7,483 bases of DNA from an uncultured Gammaproteobacteria bacterium (GTDB taxonomy: Bacteria > Pseudomonadota > Gammaproteobacteria > GCA-2729495), in the NCBI GenBank assembly GCA_947258805.1, contig CAMYJV010000128.1, positions 1 through 7,483 on the forward strand. Direction: 5' to 3'. Positions 5,863-7,483 of this stretch are shown one piece after another. The notes beneath the pieces were generated by a model. It saw nothing but the letters and a program-made list of their open reading frames with translations. It was not told the DNA's origin and did not search any database. How positions within the stretch are numbered: the first letter of the stretch is position 1; every line of letters starts with the position of its first letter. The translations under genes were made by a program, and so were the position numbers.

Positions 5863-6222
5863 ATGGATCTGGAAATAATGCAGGAAAATGCCAGCCGGGC
5901 AAGCGAGCTGATGAAGCTGCTGGGACACCCGCATCGGCTCATGATCCTCTGCGAGCTAAATCAGGGAGAATGCTCCGTCGGCGGGCTGAGCGAGAAGGTC
6001 GGCATCGCTCAATCGCCTCTGTCTCAGCATCTCGCCCGGATGCGTCACGAGGGCGTAGTCAACAGTCGCCGCGAGGCGCAGACGGTCTACTACTCTCTGG
6101 CCGGCCACGAAGTGGCTTCGGTTATCTCGCTGCTGTACCAGCTCTACTGCAATCCGGATGGTGCCAAGGCTTCCAAGGGCAAGGCCGCCAACGGCAAGGC
6201 GGTGCTCAGGAAGACGGGCTGA
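5863..6222 (+). CDS. ArsR/SmtB-family repressor, SqrR/BigR-like, probable sox regulator
   Basis: Winged-helix transcription factor of 119 residues. ASELMKLLGHPHRLMILCEL (13-32) and then SVGGLSEKVGIAQSPLSQHL (38-57, the recognition helix) with ARMRHEGVVNSRREAQTVYYSLA is the ArsR wing region. C30 (MILC) and C96 (QLYCNP) occupy the two places conserved in the sulfane-sulfur sensors SqrR, BigR and YgaV, where they form a polysulfide bridge that releases DNA; a third cysteine is C37. No metal-binding ELCVCD motif is present. The C-terminal tail (about 101-119) is lysine-rich with no obvious fold. A GGAG ribosome binding site (5853-5856) sits 6 bases before the ATG. It faces away from soxC across an AT-rich region, so repression of sox and itself, relieved by reactive sulfur, is the likely role (inference). 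This family is sometimes called SoxR in sulfur oxidisers, unrelated to the redox regulator SoxR. Confidence 0.93.
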   Translation: MDLEIMQENASRASELMKLLGHPHRLMILCELNQGECSVGGLSEKVGIAQSPLSQHLARMRHEGVVNSRREAQTVYYSLAGHEVASVISLLYQLYCNPDGAKASKGKAANGKAVLRKTG

Positions 6223-6230
6223 TCCGCGCC

Positions 6231-6307
6231 GCGTCCGAACTGCGTCCGAACTGCGTATGCACTGCGTCCGCACTGCGTATGCACTGCGTATGCACTGCGT
6301 AGGCACC
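6231..6307. repeat. Seven tandem copies of an 11-bp repeat
   Basis: Units start at 6231, 6242, 6253, 6264, 6275, 6286 and 6297 and fit GCGTnnGnACT. Variable positions 5-6 read CC, CC, AT, CC, AT, AT, AG in order; position 8 is A in the first two and C in the rest; the last unit ends in C instead of T. The 11-bp period is not a multiple of three and is close to one helical turn. The array starts 8 bases after the regulator stop codon and ends 88 bases before the next gene, so it is entirely non-coding. It could be a slippage minisatellite or a protein-binding array. Confidence 0.95.
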
Positions 6308-6320
6308 CTTTCGATCGCCA

Positions 6321-6349
6321 TTCCCAGCATCGGGCCGCTTTGCCATACT
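6321..6349 (+). promoter_or_regulatory. Weak candidate promoter of the SDR gene
   Basis: TTCCCA (6321-6326) and CATACT (6344-6349) are spaced 17 bases apart, each matching the sigma-70 consensus at 4/6 positions. They are the best pair seen between the repeat array and the SDR start. Weak matches like this often arise by chance. Confidence 0.22.
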
Positions 6350-6394
6350 CCTGCCTCTTGAAGCGTTCAATCTGATTCCGCGAGGGGGAAATTC

Positions 6395-7159
6395 ATGGGT
6401 CGAGTAGAAGGCAAGGTGGCCATCGTCACCGGGGCTGCGTCAAATCCTGGTCTTGGTCGCGCAACGGCAATGAGGCTGGCGGAGGAAGGCGCACGGCTGA
6501 TGGTGACGGACATCGACGAGGCCGGGGCGGCCGACTGCGCTCAGGCGATTCGAGATGCCGGGGGCGAAGCGTTGTCCATGGTGCAGGATGTCACCCGCGA
6601 AGAAGGCTGGCAGGCGGCGATCAGCAGAACCCAGGACAGCTACGGACGGCTGGACGTGCTGGTGAACAACGCCGGCATCGCCGTGCTGAAGCGCATGGAG
6701 GACATGAGCCTGGCGGATTGGAACCGACAGATCGAGGTGAACCTCACCAGCGTGTTTCTGGGCTGCAAGTACGCAATGCCCGCGATGCGCGACGCAGGCG
6801 GCGGCTCGCTGATCAACCTATCGTCAGTTGCCGGGCTGATAGGCATGGCCACCTGCGTCGCCTATGGCGCAGCGAAGGGCGGCGTTCGCATCATGTCCAA
6901 ATCCATTGCCGTGGAAGGGGCTGCCGACAACATTCGCTGCAACTCGGTGCATCCTGGGGTGATCTGGACCAACATGCAGTCCCAGGCGACCGGGCGTAAA
7001 GACCCCGCCAGCGTGCCCGTGGGTCCGGATCGCGTCCCGTTGGGTCGTGTGGGGGAACCCCAGGACATAGCCAACTGCATTCTCTATCTGGCCTCCGACG
7101 AGGCCAACTACGTCACTGGCGCCGAGTTCACCATCGACGCGGGAATGACGGCCCAGTAA
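6395..7159 (+). CDS. Classical short-chain dehydrogenase/reductase (SDR)
   Basis: NAD(P)-dependent oxidoreductase of 254 residues, the usual length for a classical SDR. The Rossmann fold starts with KVAIVTGAASNPGLGRA, where the glycine loop (T12-G21) has two more residues than the standard TGxxxGxG. D39 at the end of strand 2 (MVTDID) suggests NAD over NADP. NNAG is at 91-94, and the catalytic set is N116 (EVNLTS), S144 (NLSSVAG), Y157 and K161 (YGAAK). HPGVIWTNM (186-194) and the C-terminal EFTIDAGMTAQ complete the family pattern. A GAGGGG ribosome binding site lies 6 bases upstream of the ATG. The substrate cannot be read from sequence; such enzymes often act on alcohols, 3-hydroxyacyl groups or steroids. 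No link with the sox genes is visible. Confidence 0.95.
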   Translation: MGRVEGKVAIVTGAASNPGLGRATAMRLAEEGARLMVTDIDEAGAADCAQAIRDAGGEALSMVQDVTREEGWQAAISRTQDSYGRLDVLVNNAGIAVLKRMEDMSLADWNRQIEVNLTSVFLGCKYAMPAMRDAGGGSLINLSSVAGLIGMATCVAYGAAKGGVRIMSKSIAVEGAADNIRCNSVHPGVIWTNMQSQATGRKDPASVPVGPDRVPLGRVGEPQDIANCILYLASDEANYVTGAEFTIDAGMTAQ

Positions 7160-7171
7160 CTGTTCCGCAGC

Positions 7172-7206
7172 GCAACCACCGCGGAGGGCTCGAGCCTTGG
7201 GGTTGC
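7172..7206 (+). terminator. Hairpin between the SDR gene and the next gene
   Basis: GCAACC (7172-7177) can pair with GGTTGC (7201-7206). Inside is the self-complementary GGCTCGAGCC (7187-7196) with flanking A-T and G-T pairs. No run of T follows, so this is not a typical intrinsic terminator. It may only be a structured spacer, and the downstream gene could be co-transcribed with the SDR gene. Confidence 0.28.
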
Positions 7207-7234
7207 CTGTTAGCAATCGGGAGGGTTGAGAGAT

Positions 7235-7483
7235 ATGGCAATACGCCTGGTGCTGCTGCTGGTCGTGCTGGCGGCCGTGGCCGCCTACGCGATGCGCGGC
7301 GAGCTGGCCATGTGGGTGTACGAACGCGCCGCGCAGGCCAATATTGGCGCCGATCCGTTGGCCGAGCTACCGGACGGGCTGCATGTGGTGCTCTGTGGCG
7401 CCGGATCACCGTTGCCGGATCCGAAGCGTTCCGGCCCCTGCCTGGCGGTCATCGCCGGCAAGCAGCTGCTGGTGGTGGATGCG
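7235..7483 (+). CDS. MBL-fold metallo-hydrolase with N-terminal membrane anchor (partial, C-terminus off right edge)
   Basis: The first 83 residues of a gene open to the right edge. Residues 3-19 are a hydrophobic membrane segment or uncleaved signal (IRLVLLLVVLAAVAAYA). The start of a metallo-beta-lactamase fold follows: LHVVLCGAGSPLPDPKRSGP (49-68), then a CLAVIAGKQLLVVDA strand pair. This opening (GxGxPLPDPxRxGP ... LLVVDAG) is characteristic of RNase Z/arylsulfatase-like MBL proteins. The HxHxDH metal motif would lie beyond the window, so it is unseen. A GGAGGG purine stretch (7220-7225) lies 9 bases before the ATG. The gap after the SDR gene is 75 bp on the same strand, so co-transcription is possible. 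The substrate is unknown. Confidence 0.8.
   Translation, partial: MAIRLVLLLVVLAAVAAYAMRGELAMWVYERAAQANIGADPLAELPDGLHVVLCGAGSPLPDPKRSGPCLAVIAGKQLLVVDA

Noticed and set aside
5787..6302. Plus-strand open frame overlapping the ArsR gene
   Set aside because: It covers the ArsR gene in another frame and runs into the tandem repeats; the ArsR frame has the family motifs and a good ribosome binding site.
6231..6307. CRISPR array or a coded repeat protein
   Set aside because: Units are 11 bp with no spacers, and the period is not a multiple of three; the open frames across it are accidental.

Overview
The window carries a nearly complete sox (sulfur oxidation) operon on the minus strand. A divergently transcribed ArsR-family regulator follows, then two genes on the plus strand: a short-chain dehydrogenase and the start of a metallo-beta-lactamase-fold hydrolase. 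GC is high throughout the genes, genes are tightly packed, exported enzymes carry Tat (twin-arginine) leaders, and the sox proteins are of proteobacterial type. This points to a sulfur-oxidising proteobacterium, most likely a gammaproteobacterium. That placement is inference; there is no rRNA or other taxonomic marker.

Positions 1-5710 (minus strand, transcribed right to left) read soxC-soxD-soxX-soxY-soxZ-soxA-soxK-like-soxB, with soxB running off the left edge. Every gene is within 30 bp of the next or overlaps it (soxC/soxD by 17 bp; soxD/soxX and soxK/soxB by 4 bp, ATGA), so this is one transcription unit. The products form the periplasmic thiosulfate-oxidising multienzyme system. SoxXA (probably with SoxK) conjugates thiosulfate to the C-terminal cysteine of SoxY in SoxYZ. 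SoxB hydrolyses off sulfate. SoxCD oxidises the remaining sulfane sulfur, and SoxB then releases a second sulfate. The presence of soxCD predicts complete oxidation of thiosulfate to sulfate rather than storage of sulfur globules. SoxA keeps only one haem motif and is accompanied by a SoxK-like lipoprotein, which suggests the three-subunit SoxAXK form.

Positions 5711-5862 are a distinctly AT-rich divergent control region with palindromes and promoter-like hexamers. Positions 5863-6222 encode an ArsR/SmtB repressor with two cysteines placed as in the persulfide-sensing SqrR/BigR/YgaV group, so it is the likely sulfur-responsive regulator of the operon and of itself.

Positions 6223-6394 are non-coding and hold seven tandem copies of an 11-bp repeat. 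Positions 6395-7159 encode a classical SDR oxidoreductase. Positions 7235-7483 begin a membrane-anchored MBL-fold hydrolase, cut by the right edge. Nothing in the sequence links these last two genes to sulfur metabolism. I found no wholly new system; the most notable points are the SoxAXK-plus-SoxCD combination, the regulator/control region, and the 11-bp repeat array.
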